Shown one piece after another: positions 33,364-42,874 of a DNA stretch of 64,000 bases. The translations under genes were made by a program, and so were the position numbers. This stretch comes from Streptomyces rubradiris (GTDB lineage: Bacteria > Actinomycetota > Actinomycetes > Streptomycetales > Streptomycetaceae): positions 1,319,501 through 1,383,500 of the forward strand of contig NZ_BNEA01000001.1 of NCBI RefSeq assembly GCF_016860525.1, read 5' to 3'. The notes under the pieces are model-generated. The model was not told where the DNA came from. It saw nothing but the letters and a program-made list of their open reading frames with translations, and did no database searches. Each line of letters begins with the position of its first letter. Positions within the stretch are counted from its first letter, which is position 1.

Positions 33364-35049
33364 ATGGGGACCGAGACCGCAGGGGTGACGACGCGTCCGG
33401 CGGGGCGCCACCGGGCCGGCCGGGTGGTGGTGGACTGGCTCTCCACCACCGACCACAAGAAGATCGGTCATCTGTATCTGATCACGGCGTTCGGCTTCTT
33501 CCTGGCCGGCGGGGTCATGGCCCTGCTGATGCGTGCCGAACTCGCCCGGCCGGGGCTCCAGCTGATGGACAACAACCAGTTCAACCAGTTGTTCACGCTG
33601 CACGGCACGATCATGCTGCTGCTGTTCGCGACCCCGAGCTTCGCGGGCTTCGCCAACGAGCTGATGCCGTTGCAGATCGGCGCCCCGGACGTGGCCTTCC
33701 CCCGGCTGAACATGCTGTCGTACTGGCTGTTCGCCTTCGGCGGGCTGATCGTGCTGGGCTCGCTGGTGGTGCCGGACGGACCGGCCGCCTTCGGCTGGTT
33801 CGCCTACGCGCCGCTCAACGACGCCCACCACTCCCCCGGCGTCGGCCCGGACCTGTGGATCATGGGCCTGGCGCTGTCGGGTTTCGGGACGATCCTGGGC
33901 GCGGTCAACTTCATCGCCACGATCATCGGGATGCGGGCGCCGGGCATGACGATGTTCCGGATGCCGATCTTCACCTGGAACACGCTGTTCACGTCGATCC
34001 TGATCCTGATGGCGTTCCCGGTGCTGGCGGCGGCCCTGTTGGTGCTGGAGTCGGACCGGCGGTTCGGCTCGCAGGTGTTCCAGGCGGCCAACGGCGGGGC
34101 GCTGCTGTGGCAGCACCTGTTCTGGTTCTTCGGGCATCCCGAGGTCTACATCATCGCGCTGCCGTTCTTCGGGATCATCACGGAGATCATTCCGGTGTTC
34201 AGCCGCAAGCCGGTCTTCGGCTATCTGACGCTGGTCGGCGCCACGATGGCGATCACCGGGCTGTCGATGGTGGTCTGGGCGCACCACATGTTCGCCACCG
34301 GCGCGGTACTGCTGCCGTTCTTCTCGCTGATGTCGTTCCTGATCGCGGTGCCGACGGGGGTGAAGTTCTTCAACTGGACCGGCACGATGATCAAGGGCTC
34401 GCTGTCCTTCGAGACGCCGATGCTGTGGGCGATGGGCTTCCTGGTGACGTTCCTGCTCGGCGGTCTGACGGGGGTGATCCTGGCCTCGCCGCCGCTGGAC
34501 TTCCACGTCACGGACTCGTACTTCGTCGTCGCCCACTTCCACTACGTCGTCTTCGGCACGGTCGTCTTCGCGGTCTTCGGCGGCTTCTTCTTCTGGTGGC
34601 CGAAGTTCACCGGCAAGATGCTGGACGAGCGGCTGGGGAAGATCCAGTTCTGGACGCTGTTCATCGGCTTCCACACCACTTTCCTGGTGCAGCACTGGCT
34701 GGGCGCCGAGGGCATGCCCCGCCGGTACGCCGACTATCTGGCGGCCGACGGCTTCACCGCGCTGAACACGGTCTCGTCGATCGGCTCCTTCCTGCTCGGC
34801 CTGTCCACGCTGCCGTTCCTGTACAACGTCTGGAAGACCGCCATGTACGGCGAGGAGGTCCACGCCGACGACCCCTGGGGCTACGGCCGCTCGCTGGAGT
34901 GGGCGACCTCCTGCCCGCCGCCCCGGCACAACTTCGTCACGCTGCCCCGCGTCCGCAGCGAGTCCCCCGCCTTCGACCTGCACCACCCGGAGTACGCGGG
35001 CCAGGCCCCGCAGCCCGAGCCGAAGGGGCATCAGGCGCGGGAGTCGTGA
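33364..35049 (+). CDS. ctaD: cytochrome c oxidase subunit I (solitary copy)
   Basis: A 561-residue A-type haem-copper oxidase subunit with 12 predicted helices. It oxidises cytochrome c (or the bcc supercomplex) and reduces O2 while pumping protons. Functional residues are present: DHKKIG, haem ligand in TLHGTIM, the D-channel region [19 protein letters not shown] with proton-gating Glu and crosslinked Tyr, the Cu-B pair WAHHMF, K-channel Lys in PTGVKFF, and haem ligands in [16 protein letters not shown] precedes the ATG. No ctaC, ctaE or assembly genes are adjacent, so it is likely a paralogue of the main-operon ctaD. Confidence 0.93.
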   Translation: MGTETAGVTTRPAGRHRAGRVVVDWLSTTDHKKIGHLYLITAFGFFLAGGVMALLMRAELARPGLQLMDNNQFNQLFTLHGTIMLLLFATPSFAGFANELMPLQIGAPDVAFPRLNMLSYWLFAFGGLIVLGSLVVPDGPAAFGWFAYAPLNDAHHSPGVGPDLWIMGLALSGFGTILGAVNFIATIIGMRAPGMTMFRMPIFTWNTLFTSILILMAFPVLAAALLVLESDRRFGSQVFQAANGGALLWQHLFWFFGHPEVYIIALPFFGIITEIIPVFSRKPVFGYLTLVGATMAITGLSMVVWAHHMFATGAVLLPFFSLMSFLIAVPTGVKFFNWTGTMIKGSLSFETPMLWAMGFLVTFLLGGLTGVILASPPLDFHVTDSYFVVAHFHYVVFGTVVFAVFGGFFFWWPKFTGKMLDERLGKIQFWTLFIGFHTTFLVQHWLGAEGMPRRYADYLAADGFTALNTVSSIGSFLLGLSTLPFLYNVWKTAMYGEEVHADDPWGYGRSLEWATSCPPPRHNFVTLPRVRSESPAFDLHHPEYAGQAPQPEPKGHQARES

Positions 35050-35063
35050 GGCCGGGTGCCGGA

Positions 35064-35106
35064 CGCGGGCGGCCGCCGTCCCCGGCTGGGACGGCGGCCG
35101 CCCGCG
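35064..35106. terminator. bidirectional terminator between ctaD and Rpf gene
   Basis: A perfect 19-bp stem (CGCGGGCGGCCGCCGTCCC and complement) with loop CGGCT between convergent stop codons. Confidence 0.85.
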
Positions 35107-35123
35107 TACACCGTGTCCGGCGC

Positions 35124-36020
<897 letters not shown>

Positions 36021-36085
36021 CCAACTCGCCGTCGTGCCAGGCCAGTTGCCGGTTACCGGAGGTAGCGTCGATTTCCGGCCACCCA

Positions 36086-36289
36086 CTACATGCGGCGATT
36101 TACGGATATCCCCACCGCCACCCCTCGACGACCTGTGAGCCACCTCACCCTTTCAAGCTCCTTCGCCATACAAGAAGTTGACGGTGTGTGGCGGGTTCCC
36201 CACCCAAGGTGACCCTGTGCGGGGGAAGGCGCGAACCAGTCCTCGGCGAGGCGTGACTCCCACCACAGCACGCCCGTTGTCTTCTTCAT
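36086..36289 (-). CDS. possible 67-residue small protein
   Basis: An open frame in the 545-base spacer between the Rpf gene and the next plus-strand gene. It begins MKKTTGVLWWESRLAEDWF and ends in a basic GISVNRRM. The first 30 codons have strong third-position GC bias and a Trp-rich sequence that looks like protein; the second half is less biased. There is no convincing ribosome binding site. The remainder of the spacer (36021-36085 and 36290-36364) shows no other feature. Confidence 0.3.
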   Translation of the reverse strand: MKKTTGVLWWESRLAEDWFAPSPAQGHLGWGTRHTPSTSCMAKELERVRWLTGRRGVAVGISVNRRM

Positions 36290-36364
36290 GAGCCCGCAAC
36301 CCCGGGGCTCAGCGGCCGGGAGCCACCCGGCCGACACCAGCACCGCATCCCGAGGGAGCCACCC

Positions 36365-37156
36365 GTGCCGCGCATGCTCGACGTCAGTGACGCCGTACGC
36401 GCCGAGATCGGCGACGAAGAAGCCGAACGGCTGCTCGCCGGAGAGAACGCCCCGGGCAGTTACGACTGCACGTCCTGTCGCACCCCGGGCGACTCCGAGC
36501 AGGAGCGCACCAGCACCGTACTGTTCGTCGGCGACGAGACCGCCGTCCTCGCCTTCGCCCACGCCGGCTGCCTGCCCTCGCAGGTCGTGCAGGTCACGGA
36601 GGAGCAGTTGCGGGGCGCCGTCCGGTCCATCGGCGTCGTCGACGACGCGCCGGCCGGCGGCGAGCCGCAGCGGTCCGTGCCCGAGCAGGCGGTGCTCGGC
36701 GTGACCAGCGGACTGGTCCTCGTCGACGGCGAGTTGCACCCCGCCCTCGTGGTCGAGCCCACCTCCGCGATCGTCCGGCCGGGCACGGACGGACCCGGCG
36801 ACGAATTCCTCCAGCTGCTCCTCGAGCAGGGCTTCACGCCGGTGCCCGAGCTGACCGGTGTGCCCGAGGTGCTGCACGGCTGGTCCGTGCTCCTGGCCAT
36901 GGGACAGCTGCACGCGGTGCTCCAGCCGGGCGGCGACGGCGGCCGGCCGGTGGCCTGGTGGCAGGCGCACCAGCCGCTCCAGGTGACCGAGGGCTGGCGG
37001 GCCGCCGCCAACAAGCACCAGCAGGTGCTGATGTTCGCGGCGCCGGTGGGCTCCATCGGACGGCAGCCGCGGGAGGACCTGCTGCGCGAGGCGCTCGACA
37101 AGGCCGCCGCGCAAGGGAAGTTGGTCGCCGCGGCGCTGCCTCTCGCCGGTACGTGA
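36365..37156 (+). CDS. conserved-looking cytoplasmic protein, function unknown
   Basis: A 263-residue soluble protein from a GTG after GAGGGAG. It contains a CTSC pair at 35-38, a hydrophobic central sheet region (VLGVTSGLVLVDGELHPALVVEPTSAIVRPG) and the stretch GFTPVPELTGVPEVLHGWSVLLAMGQLHAVLQPG. No catalytic motif, signal or membrane segment is evident and I do not recognise a family. The repeated beta-rich pattern suggests a two-domain binding protein. It precedes another small unknown gene by 79 bases on the same strand. Confidence 0.72.
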   Translation: MPRMLDVSDAVRAEIGDEEAERLLAGENAPGSYDCTSCRTPGDSEQERTSTVLFVGDETAVLAFAHAGCLPSQVVQVTEEQLRGAVRSIGVVDDAPAGGEPQRSVPEQAVLGVTSGLVLVDGELHPALVVEPTSAIVRPGTDGPGDEFLQLLLEQGFTPVPELTGVPEVLHGWSVLLAMGQLHAVLQPGGDGGRPVAWWQAHQPLQVTEGWRAAANKHQQVLMFAAPVGSIGRQPREDLLREALDKAAAQGKLVAAALPLAGT

Positions 37157-37235
37157 GGCTCGCCCGCCGGGCGGGCCGCCCCCGTGGGGAGTTGTACGAC
37201 CGCATCCCTTCGGGGTTCCGGTCGTTTGGACATAC

Positions 37236-37631
37236 GTGCACGCATACGACACACCGCCCCGTCGGTCCTTCTCCTCCGTGCCGCCCGCCCGGGCGGCACA
37301 GGAGCCTTCCGGTGGACCGTCGGCCACACCGATCTACGACACGCTCTACGCGGAGTGGGTCAAGACCTTCCGCACGCTGCCGGGGGACCGCAGCGGTGAG
37401 GAGGAGCTGAGGTTCAGCGCCTTCGGGGACTTCCCGGACGGCAGCAGCAGATACGGCGGCCACCGGGCGGGGACGTTCAGCAGCTCCTACAGCGCCTACA
37501 GCGCGGGGGCCTACAGCGCCCGGCAGCAGTCGCAGTGGCAGCGGGTCGGCACGCTCGGCCGGCAGCAGGACTCCGGGACGCCGTACGTCCCGGCCGCCGC
37601 CCTGCCGCCGGGGCAGCGCCGCGGCGCGTGA
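37236..37631 (+). CDS. Ser/Tyr/Gln-rich protein, function unknown
   Basis: A 131-residue protein with a conserved-looking centre (ATPIYDTLYAEWVKTFRTLPGDRSGEE) and a low-complexity C-terminal half of alternating Ser, Tyr, Ala and Gln. The GTG at 37236 lacks a strong ribosome binding site, so the start could lie nearer the conserved part. It may be cotranscribed with the preceding gene. The composition suggests an intrinsically disordered, possibly cell-surface or polar-scaffold role; that is inference. Confidence 0.6.
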   Translation: MHAYDTPPRRSFSSVPPARAAQEPSGGPSATPIYDTLYAEWVKTFRTLPGDRSGEEELRFSAFGDFPDGSSRYGGHRAGTFSSSYSAYSAGAYSARQQSQWQRVGTLGRQQDSGTPYVPAAALPPGQRRGA

Positions 37632-37640
37632 CACCCCCGC

Positions 37641-37684
37641 ACACGACGGGCGGCCCCTGGAGAACCAGGGGCCGCCCGTCGTGT
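37641..37684. terminator. bidirectional terminator next to der
   Basis: A perfect 20-bp stem (ACACGACGGGCGGCCCCTGG and complement) with loop AGAA between the convergent stop codons of the Ser/Tyr-rich gene and der. Confidence 0.88.
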
Positions 37685-37694
37685 CGTACCGCTG

Positions 37695-39176
37695 CTACTT
37701 CTTCTTCGCGCCGCGCTTCTCGCGCACCCGCACCGAGATGTGGATCGGGGTGCCCTGGAAGCCGAACTCCTCGCGCAGCCGGCGCTCGATGAAGCGCCGG
37801 TAGCCCGCCTCGATGAAGCCGGAGGCGAACAGCACGAACCGCGGCGGCTTGGTGCCGGCCTGGGTGCCGAACAGGATGCGCGGCTGCTTGCCGCCCCGGA
37901 TCGGGTGCGGGTGGGCCGAGACCAGCTCGCCGAGGAAGGCGTTCAGGCGGCCGGTGGGAACCCGGGTCTCCCAGCCCGCGAGGGCCGTCTCGATCGCCGG
38001 GACCAGCTTCTCCATGTGCCGGCCGGTGCGCGCCGAGACGTTCACCCGGGGCGCCCAGGCGACCTGGCCCAGCTCGGTCTCGATCTCCCGCTCCAGGTAG
38101 TAGCGGCGCTCCTCGTCGAGGGTGTCCCACTTGTTGAAGGCCAGGACGATCGCGCGGCCCGCCTCGACGGCCATGGTGACGATCCGCTGGTCCTGCACCG
38201 AGATGTTCTCGGAGGCGTCCAGCAGGATGACCGCGACCTCCGCCTTCTCCACCGCGGCCGCCGTGCGCAGGGAGGCGTAGTAGTCGGCGCCCTGCTGGAG
38301 GTGGACCCGCTTGCGGATGCCGGCGGTGTCCACGAACTTCCAGGTCTTGCCGCCGAGTTCGATCATCTCGTCCACCGGGTCGCGGGTGGTGCCCGCCAGC
38401 TCGTTGACGACGACGCGCTCCTCGCCGGCGACCTTGTTCAGCAGCGAGGACTTGCCGACGTTCGGGCGGCCGATCAGGGCGATCCGGCGGGGGCCGCCGA
38501 TCGCGGTGCCGAAGGACTGCTCGGGCGCGTCCGGCAGCACCTCCAGGACGGCGTCGAGCATGTCGCCGGTGCCCCGGCCGTGCAGCGCCGAGACCGGGTG
38601 GGGCTCGCCGAGGCCGAGGTTCCACAGATAGGCGGCGTCCGCCTCACCGCTCGGGCCGTCGACCTTGTTGGCGCACAGCACGACCGGCTTGCCGGCCTTG
38701 CGCAGCAGCCGGACGACCGCCTCGTCGGTGTCGGTCGCGCCGACCTTGGCGTCCACGACGAAGACGACCGCGTCGGCCGCCTCGATCGCGTACTCGGCCT
38801 GGGCCGCCACCGAGGCGTCGATGCCGAGGACGTCCTGCTCCCAGCCGCCGGTGTCGACGACCTTGAAGCGGCGCCCGGCCCACTCGGCCTCGTAGGTCAC
38901 ACGGTCGCGGGTGACGCCCGGCCGGTCCTCCACGACCGCCTCGCGGCGGCCGATCATCCGGTTCACCAGAGTCGACTTGCCGACATTGGGGCGGCCGACG
39001 ACGGCGAGCACGGGCAGCGGACCGTGGCCCGCCGCCTCGATGGCGCCCTCGACGTCCTCGATGTCGAAGCCCTCTACCGCGGCGAGCTCCATGAACTCCG
39101 CGTACTCGGCGTCGCCGAGAGCCCCGTGCTCGTACTCGTGCTCGGCCGAGCCGTCGGGCTGGATGTCGTCGTTCAT
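37695..39176 (-). CDS. der: ribosome-assembly GTPase Der (EngA)
   Basis: A 493-residue double GTPase for 50S subunit maturation. Two G domains each carry GRPNVGKS P-loops (near 61 and 230), DxxG motifs (VVDTGGWEQ and FVDTAGIRK) and NKxD (ANKVD and FNKWD). The C-terminal KH-like domain (about 400-490) ends in KRGAKKK. An acidic N-terminal extension of about 55 residues is typical of actinobacteria. It follows the acyltransferase gene by 81 bases at the end of the aroH-tyrA-cmk-plsC block. Confidence 0.97.
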   Translation of the reverse strand: MNDDIQPDGSAEHEYEHGALGDAEYAEFMELAAVEGFDIEDVEGAIEAAGHGPLPVLAVVGRPNVGKSTLVNRMIGRREAVVEDRPGVTRDRVTYEAEWAGRRFKVVDTGGWEQDVLGIDASVAAQAEYAIEAADAVVFVVDAKVGATDTDEAVVRLLRKAGKPVVLCANKVDGPSGEADAAYLWNLGLGEPHPVSALHGRGTGDMLDAVLEVLPDAPEQSFGTAIGGPRRIALIGRPNVGKSSLLNKVAGEERVVVNELAGTTRDPVDEMIELGGKTWKFVDTAGIRKRVHLQQGADYYASLRTAAAVEKAEVAVILLDASENISVQDQRIVTMAVEAGRAIVLAFNKWDTLDEERRYYLEREIETELGQVAWAPRVNVSARTGRHMEKLVPAIETALAGWETRVPTGRLNAFLGELVSAHPHPIRGGKQPRILFGTQAGTKPPRFVLFASGFIEAGYRRFIERRLREEFGFQGTPIHISVRVREKRGAKKK

Positions 39177-39257
39177 GAAGTCCGTACCTCGTCGTTCATT
39201 GGTGGTGATCGGTGGACCGGCCGCCCGGTGGGGGCTGATCCACTACTCAAGTGTCGC

Positions 39258-39911
39258 CTAGCGCCCGGTCAGGCGCCTGGCGTTTTCCAGGTGGCTGGTG
39301 AGCTGTTTGCGAATCCGCTCGGTCGCCGCGTCCAGCGCCGCACGCGTCCGCCGGCCGCTGCCGTCACCCGCTTCGAAGGGGTCCCCGAAGACCACGTCGA
39401 CGCGGGAGCGCAGCGGGGGCAGTGCCTTTATCAACCTGCCGGGGCGCTCGGCGCTTCCCAGGACCGCCACCGGGACGATCGGCGCCCCGCTGCGGACCGC
39501 GAAGTAGGCCAGTCCGGCGCGCAGCGCGGCGAAGTCGCCCTCGCCCCGGGTGCCCTCCGGGAAGATGCCCAGCACTCCCCCGTCCGCCAGCACGCCGAGG
39601 GCCTGGGAGATCGCGCCCCGGTCGGCCGTGGCGCGGTCCACCTTCAGCTGGCCGATGCCGGTCAGGAAGGGGTCCAGCGGGCCGACGAAGGCCTCCTTCT
39701 TGATCAGGAAGTGCGTGGGGCGGGGCGCCACGCCCATCACCATCGGCCCGTCGATGTTGTGGGAGTGGTTCACGGCGAAGATGACCGGGCCGGTGGCCGG
39801 CACCTTCCAGGCGCCGAGCACCCGGGGCCGCCACAGGCCGTACATCAGCCCGACGCCGATGCGGCGGCCGACCTCCGCGCCCCGCTGCGAGGGCACCGGC
39901 ACGAGCGTCAC
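39258..39911 (-). CDS. 1-acyl-sn-glycerol-3-phosphate acyltransferase-like (PlsC/LPLAT)
   Basis: A 217-residue membrane-associated acyltransferase for phospholipid synthesis. Motif I is NHSHNID (HX4D catalytic pair), motif II follows near IGQLKVDR and motif III is FPEGTRGEG. A hydrophobic N-terminal segment likely anchors it. The GTG start overlaps the cmk stop as GTGA, so translation is coupled. The link with cmk and der is common in actinobacteria. Confidence 0.9.
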   Translation of the reverse strand: MTLVPVPSQRGAEVGRRIGVGLMYGLWRPRVLGAWKVPATGPVIFAVNHSHNIDGPMVMGVAPRPTHFLIKKEAFVGPLDPFLTGIGQLKVDRATADRGAISQALGVLADGGVLGIFPEGTRGEGDFAALRAGLAYFAVRSGAPIVPVAVLGSAERPGRLIKALPPLRSRVDVVFGDPFEAGDGSGRRTRAALDAATERIRKQLTSHLENARRLTGR

Positions 39912-40603
39912 TTCCCGGCCCGCTTCTCCTCGACCAGGGTGACGACGCACTCGATGACCTGGGCGAGGGTCAGCTCGGTGGTGTCCACCTCGACGGCGTC
40001 GTCGGCCTTGGCGAGCGGCGAGGTCTTGCGGCTGGAGTCGGCCGCGTCCCGCTTGATCAGGGCCTCGCGGGTGGCGTGGACGTCGGCGCCCTTCAGCTCG
40101 CCGCTGCGGCGGGCCGCGCGGGCCTCCGGGGAGGCGGTGAGGAAGATCTTCAGGTCGGCGTCCGGCAGGACGGTCGTCCCGATGTCCCGGCCCTCCACGA
40201 CGATGCCGTGCTCCGCGGCGGCGGCCAGCGAGCGCTGGAGCTCGGTGATCCGGGTGCGGACCTCGGGCACCGCGCTGACCGCGCTGACCTTGGAGGTGAC
40301 CTCCTGGGTGCGGATCGGGCCGGACACGTCGACGCCGTCGACCGTGATGGTGGGGGCGGCCGGGTCGGTGCCCGAGACGATCTCCGGCTTGCCCGCGACG
40401 GCGGCGATGGCGGTCGGGTCCTCCAGGTCGATGCCGTTGGTCACCATCCACCAGGTGATCGCCCGGTACTGGGCGCCGGTGTCCAGGTAGCTGAGGCCGA
40501 GCTGCGCGGCGACGGCCTTCGACGTGCTCGACTTGCCCGTGCCGGAGGGACCGTCGATCGCGACGATCACGGGCCTGGCGGTCGGGGCGGCGCCGTTTTC
40601 CAC
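39908..40603 (-). CDS. cmk: cytidylate kinase
   Basis: A 231-residue enzyme phosphorylating CMP and dCMP. The P-loop IDGPSGTGKSSTSK lies near the start, YLDTGAQYRAITWW is the nucleotide-monophosphate site, and VEGRDIGTTVLPDADLKIFLTASPEARAARR and RDAADSSRKTSPL are the later family blocks. I chose the GTG at 40603 because AGGAAGG sits eight bases upstream; a GTG nine bases earlier would overlap that site. It lies 172 bases after tyrA. Confidence 0.95.
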   Translation of the reverse strand: MENGAAPTARPVIVAIDGPSGTGKSSTSKAVAAQLGLSYLDTGAQYRAITWWMVTNGIDLEDPTAIAAVAGKPEIVSGTDPAAPTITVDGVDVSGPIRTQEVTSKVSAVSAVPEVRTRITELQRSLAAAAEHGIVVEGRDIGTTVLPDADLKIFLTASPEARAARRSGELKGADVHATREALIKRDAADSSRKTSPLAKADDAVEVDTTELTLAQVIECVVTLVEEKRAGK

Positions 40604-40775
40604 GGGGGACACCTTCCTGGTGCGGTGCGGGCGGGGTGCGGGGAGCGAGAGCGCCCCGCACAAGGTTACTGGGTGCGGGTCACTCGTCCGGACGTACGCT
40701 GGCGGCGGGGCCCTGCGGCGGACGGGCGTACGCGGGCGGCCGCGCCCGGGGCGGGCGGGCCGTGTCGCGCGGACG

Positions 40776-41861
40776 CTACTGGCGCAGCGCCCAGCCCCGC
40801 TCCCGCAATGCCTCCTTCAGCGCCGTCTGGGCCTGGGGTTCGACCATGAGCTGCACCAGACCGGCCTGCTGCCCGGTGGCGTGCTCGATGCGCACGTCCT
40901 CGATGTTGACCCCGGCCCGGCCGGCGTCCGCGAAGATCCGGGCGAGCTGGCCGGGCTGGTCGTCGATGAGGACGACCACGGTCTCGTAGGCCCGCGGCGC
41001 GGAGCCGTGCTTGCCGGGTACCCGCACCTGGCCGGCGTTCCCGCGGCGCAGCAGGTCCTCGATGCCCGCGCTGCCCTCGCCGCGCCGGGCCGCGTCGGCG
41101 GACTCCAGGTCGCGCAGCGCCCGGACCGTCTCCGTCAGGTCGGCGGCGACCTCGGAGAGCAGGTCGGCGACCGGGCCCGGGTTGGCGGACAGGATGTCGA
41201 TCCACATGCGCGGGTCGGAGGCGGCGATCCGGGTCACGTCCCGGATGCCCTGCCCGCACAGCCGTACGGCGGACTCCTCGGCGTGCTCCAGGCGCGCGGC
41301 CACCATGCTGGACACCAGGTGGGGCATGTGGGAGACGAGGGCCACGGCGCGGTCGTGGGCGTCGGCGTCCATGACCACCGGGACGGCCCGGCAGTGCGAG
41401 ACCAGCTCCAGGGCGAGGTTCAGCACCTCGGTGTCGGTGTCCCGGGTGGGTGTGAGCACCCAGGGGCGGCCCTCGAAGAGGTCGGCGGTGGCGGCCAGCG
41501 GGCCGGACTTCTCCCGGCCGGACATCGGGTGGGTGCCGATGTAGGAGGTGAGGTCCAGGCCGAGCGCCTCGAGTTCGCGGCGCGGGCCGCCCTTGACGCT
41601 GGCCACGTCCAGGTAGCCGCGGGCCAGGCCGCGGCGCATGGCGTCGGCGAGCACCTTGGCGACGTGGGCGGGCGGGGCGGCGACGATCGCCAGGTCGACC
41701 GGGCCGTCGGGCGCCTCGTCGGTGCCGGCGCCGAGCGCGGCGGCCGTACGGGCCTGTCCGGGGTCGTGGTCGGCGAGGTGGACGGCGACGCCGCGCCGGG
41801 CCAGGGCCAGGGCGGCGGAGGTACCGATCAGGCCGGTTCCGATGACGAGGGCGGTTCTCAC
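40776..41861 (-). CDS. tyrA: prephenate dehydrogenase with ACT domain
   Basis: A 361-residue enzyme of tyrosine synthesis, oxidising prephenate to 4-hydroxyphenylpyruvate with NAD+. The Rossmann loop is IGTGLIGTSAALAL near residue 7; the catalytic-type His lies in GTHPMSGREKSG; the second domain has SHMPHLVSS and DPRMWIDIL. Residues 283-361 form an ACT domain (ETVVVLIDDQPGQLARIFADAG) for feedback by an aromatic amino acid. The GTG start overlaps the aroH stop as GTGA, coupling two steps of one pathway. Confidence 0.95.
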   Translation of the reverse strand: MRTALVIGTGLIGTSAALALARRGVAVHLADHDPGQARTAAALGAGTDEAPDGPVDLAIVAAPPAHVAKVLADAMRRGLARGYLDVASVKGGPRRELEALGLDLTSYIGTHPMSGREKSGPLAATADLFEGRPWVLTPTRDTDTEVLNLALELVSHCRAVPVVMDADAHDRAVALVSHMPHLVSSMVAARLEHAEESAVRLCGQGIRDVTRIAASDPRMWIDILSANPGPVADLLSEVAADLTETVRALRDLESADAARRGEGSAGIEDLLRRGNAGQVRVPGKHGSAPRAYETVVVLIDDQPGQLARIFADAGRAGVNIEDVRIEHATGQQAGLVQLMVEPQAQTALKEALRERGWALRQ

Positions 41862-42220
41862 TGGGCGATGTCCTTGCGCAGGGCCGCGGCGGCGCCGAGG
41901 TAGACGTGGGCGAGGTCGGCGCGGGGCTTGTCCGACTCGATGTGCGCGAGGATCCGCACGACCCGGGGCATGGCACCCTCGATGTCGAGTTCCTGGGCAC
42001 AGATCAGGGGGACGTCGACGATGCCGAGCCGGCGGGCGGCGGCGGCCGGGAAGTCGCTGTGCAGGTCGGGGGTGGCCGTGAACCAGATGCTGATCAGGTC
42101 GTCGGCGGTCAGTCCGTTCCTCTCCAGGACGGCGGTGAGCAGCGCACCGACCTGCTCCGCCATGTGACCGGCGTCGTCCCGTTCCAGTTGGACGGCTCCC
42201 CGGACCGCTCGTACCGCCAC
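41858..42220 (-). CDS. aroH: chorismate mutase, AroH class
   Basis: A 120-residue trimeric-barrel chorismate mutase converting chorismate to prephenate, the substrate of the next enzyme. Family blocks are AVRAVRGAVQLERDDA, LTADDLISIWFTATPDLHSDFPAAAARRLG, VPLICAQELDIEGAMPRVVRILAH and the C-terminal HVYLGAAAALR. The active-site Arg, Glu and Cys (LICAQE) are present. GTG start after GAGGAGC. Confidence 0.96.
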   Translation of the reverse strand: MAVRAVRGAVQLERDDAGHMAEQVGALLTAVLERNGLTADDLISIWFTATPDLHSDFPAAAARRLGIVDVPLICAQELDIEGAMPRVVRILAHIESDKPRADLAHVYLGAAAALRKDIAQ

Positions 42221-42366
42221 GGCGCTGCTCCTCGCTGACGTGCGTGTTTCGTTCTTGGTCCGTCCAGCGTAGTCAGCCGCGCGGTACGGGCGTGCGCCGT
42301 CCGCGCGCTGAGACGATGCGGAACGTCCGGTATCCATGGATATGTACGTCTGTACGGAGGTCTGAC

Positions 42367-42852
42367 ATGCCCCAGCCAGCGACACGGCGCACCGTTCTCG
42401 CCACGAGCGCCGGCGCGCTCGCCCTGGGCTGCGTGGGGTGCGGCGGCGACAGCGGCGCCTCCACGGCACCGCAACCGCCCACGGCTCCGGCGTCCCCGCC
42501 CTCCCCCGCCGCCGAGGGCGGCGCCGGGGAGACGTCCCCCGCCGCGCGGGAGGCCGCCCCGGCCGGCCAACCGCTGGCCCGCACCGACGACATCCCCGAG
42601 GGCGGCGGCAAGGTCTTCGAGGACCGGAAGATCGTGGTCACCCAGCCGGAGAAGGGCAGCTTCAAGGCGTTCTCGGCGGTCTGCACCCACCAGGGCTGCA
42701 CGGTGAGCCAGGTGACGGACGGCACCATCCTGTGCCCGTGTCACAGCAGCCGGTTCCGCATCACCGACGGCTCGGTGACCGCCGGCCCGGCGACCAGGCC
42801 ACTGGCCGAGGAGCAGGTCATGGTGCACGGAAATTCCGTCTACCTGACCTGA
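42367..42852 (+). CDS. Rieske 2Fe-2S lipoprotein (Tat-exported, orphan)
   Basis: A 161-residue exported iron-sulfur protein. The N-terminus has a twin-arginine motif (TRRTVLA), a hydrophobic stretch and Cys residues in LALGCVGCGG that fit a lipobox. A Pro/Ala/Glu linker to residue 65 leads to the Rieske domain with CTHQGC and CPCHSSRF, the two Cys-His pairs that bind 2Fe-2S. The fold is the small soluble type, not a full bc1 Rieske subunit. GGAGG precedes the ATG. No partner reductase or oxygenase is adjacent, so the electron partner is unknown. Confidence 0.92.
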   Translation: MPQPATRRTVLATSAGALALGCVGCGGDSGASTAPQPPTAPASPPSPAAEGGAGETSPAAREAAPAGQPLARTDDIPEGGGKVFEDRKIVVTQPEKGSFKAFSAVCTHQGCTVSQVTDGTILCPCHSSRFRITDGSVTAGPATRPLAEEQVMVHGNSVYLT

Positions 42853-42874
42853 GCCGCCCGCGTACGCTCCGGGG

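Noticed and set aside
37740..40490. Long plus-strand open frame across der, plsC and cmk
   Set aside because: Spans three well-recognised minus-strand genes and lacks any domain or ribosome binding site; a composition artefact.
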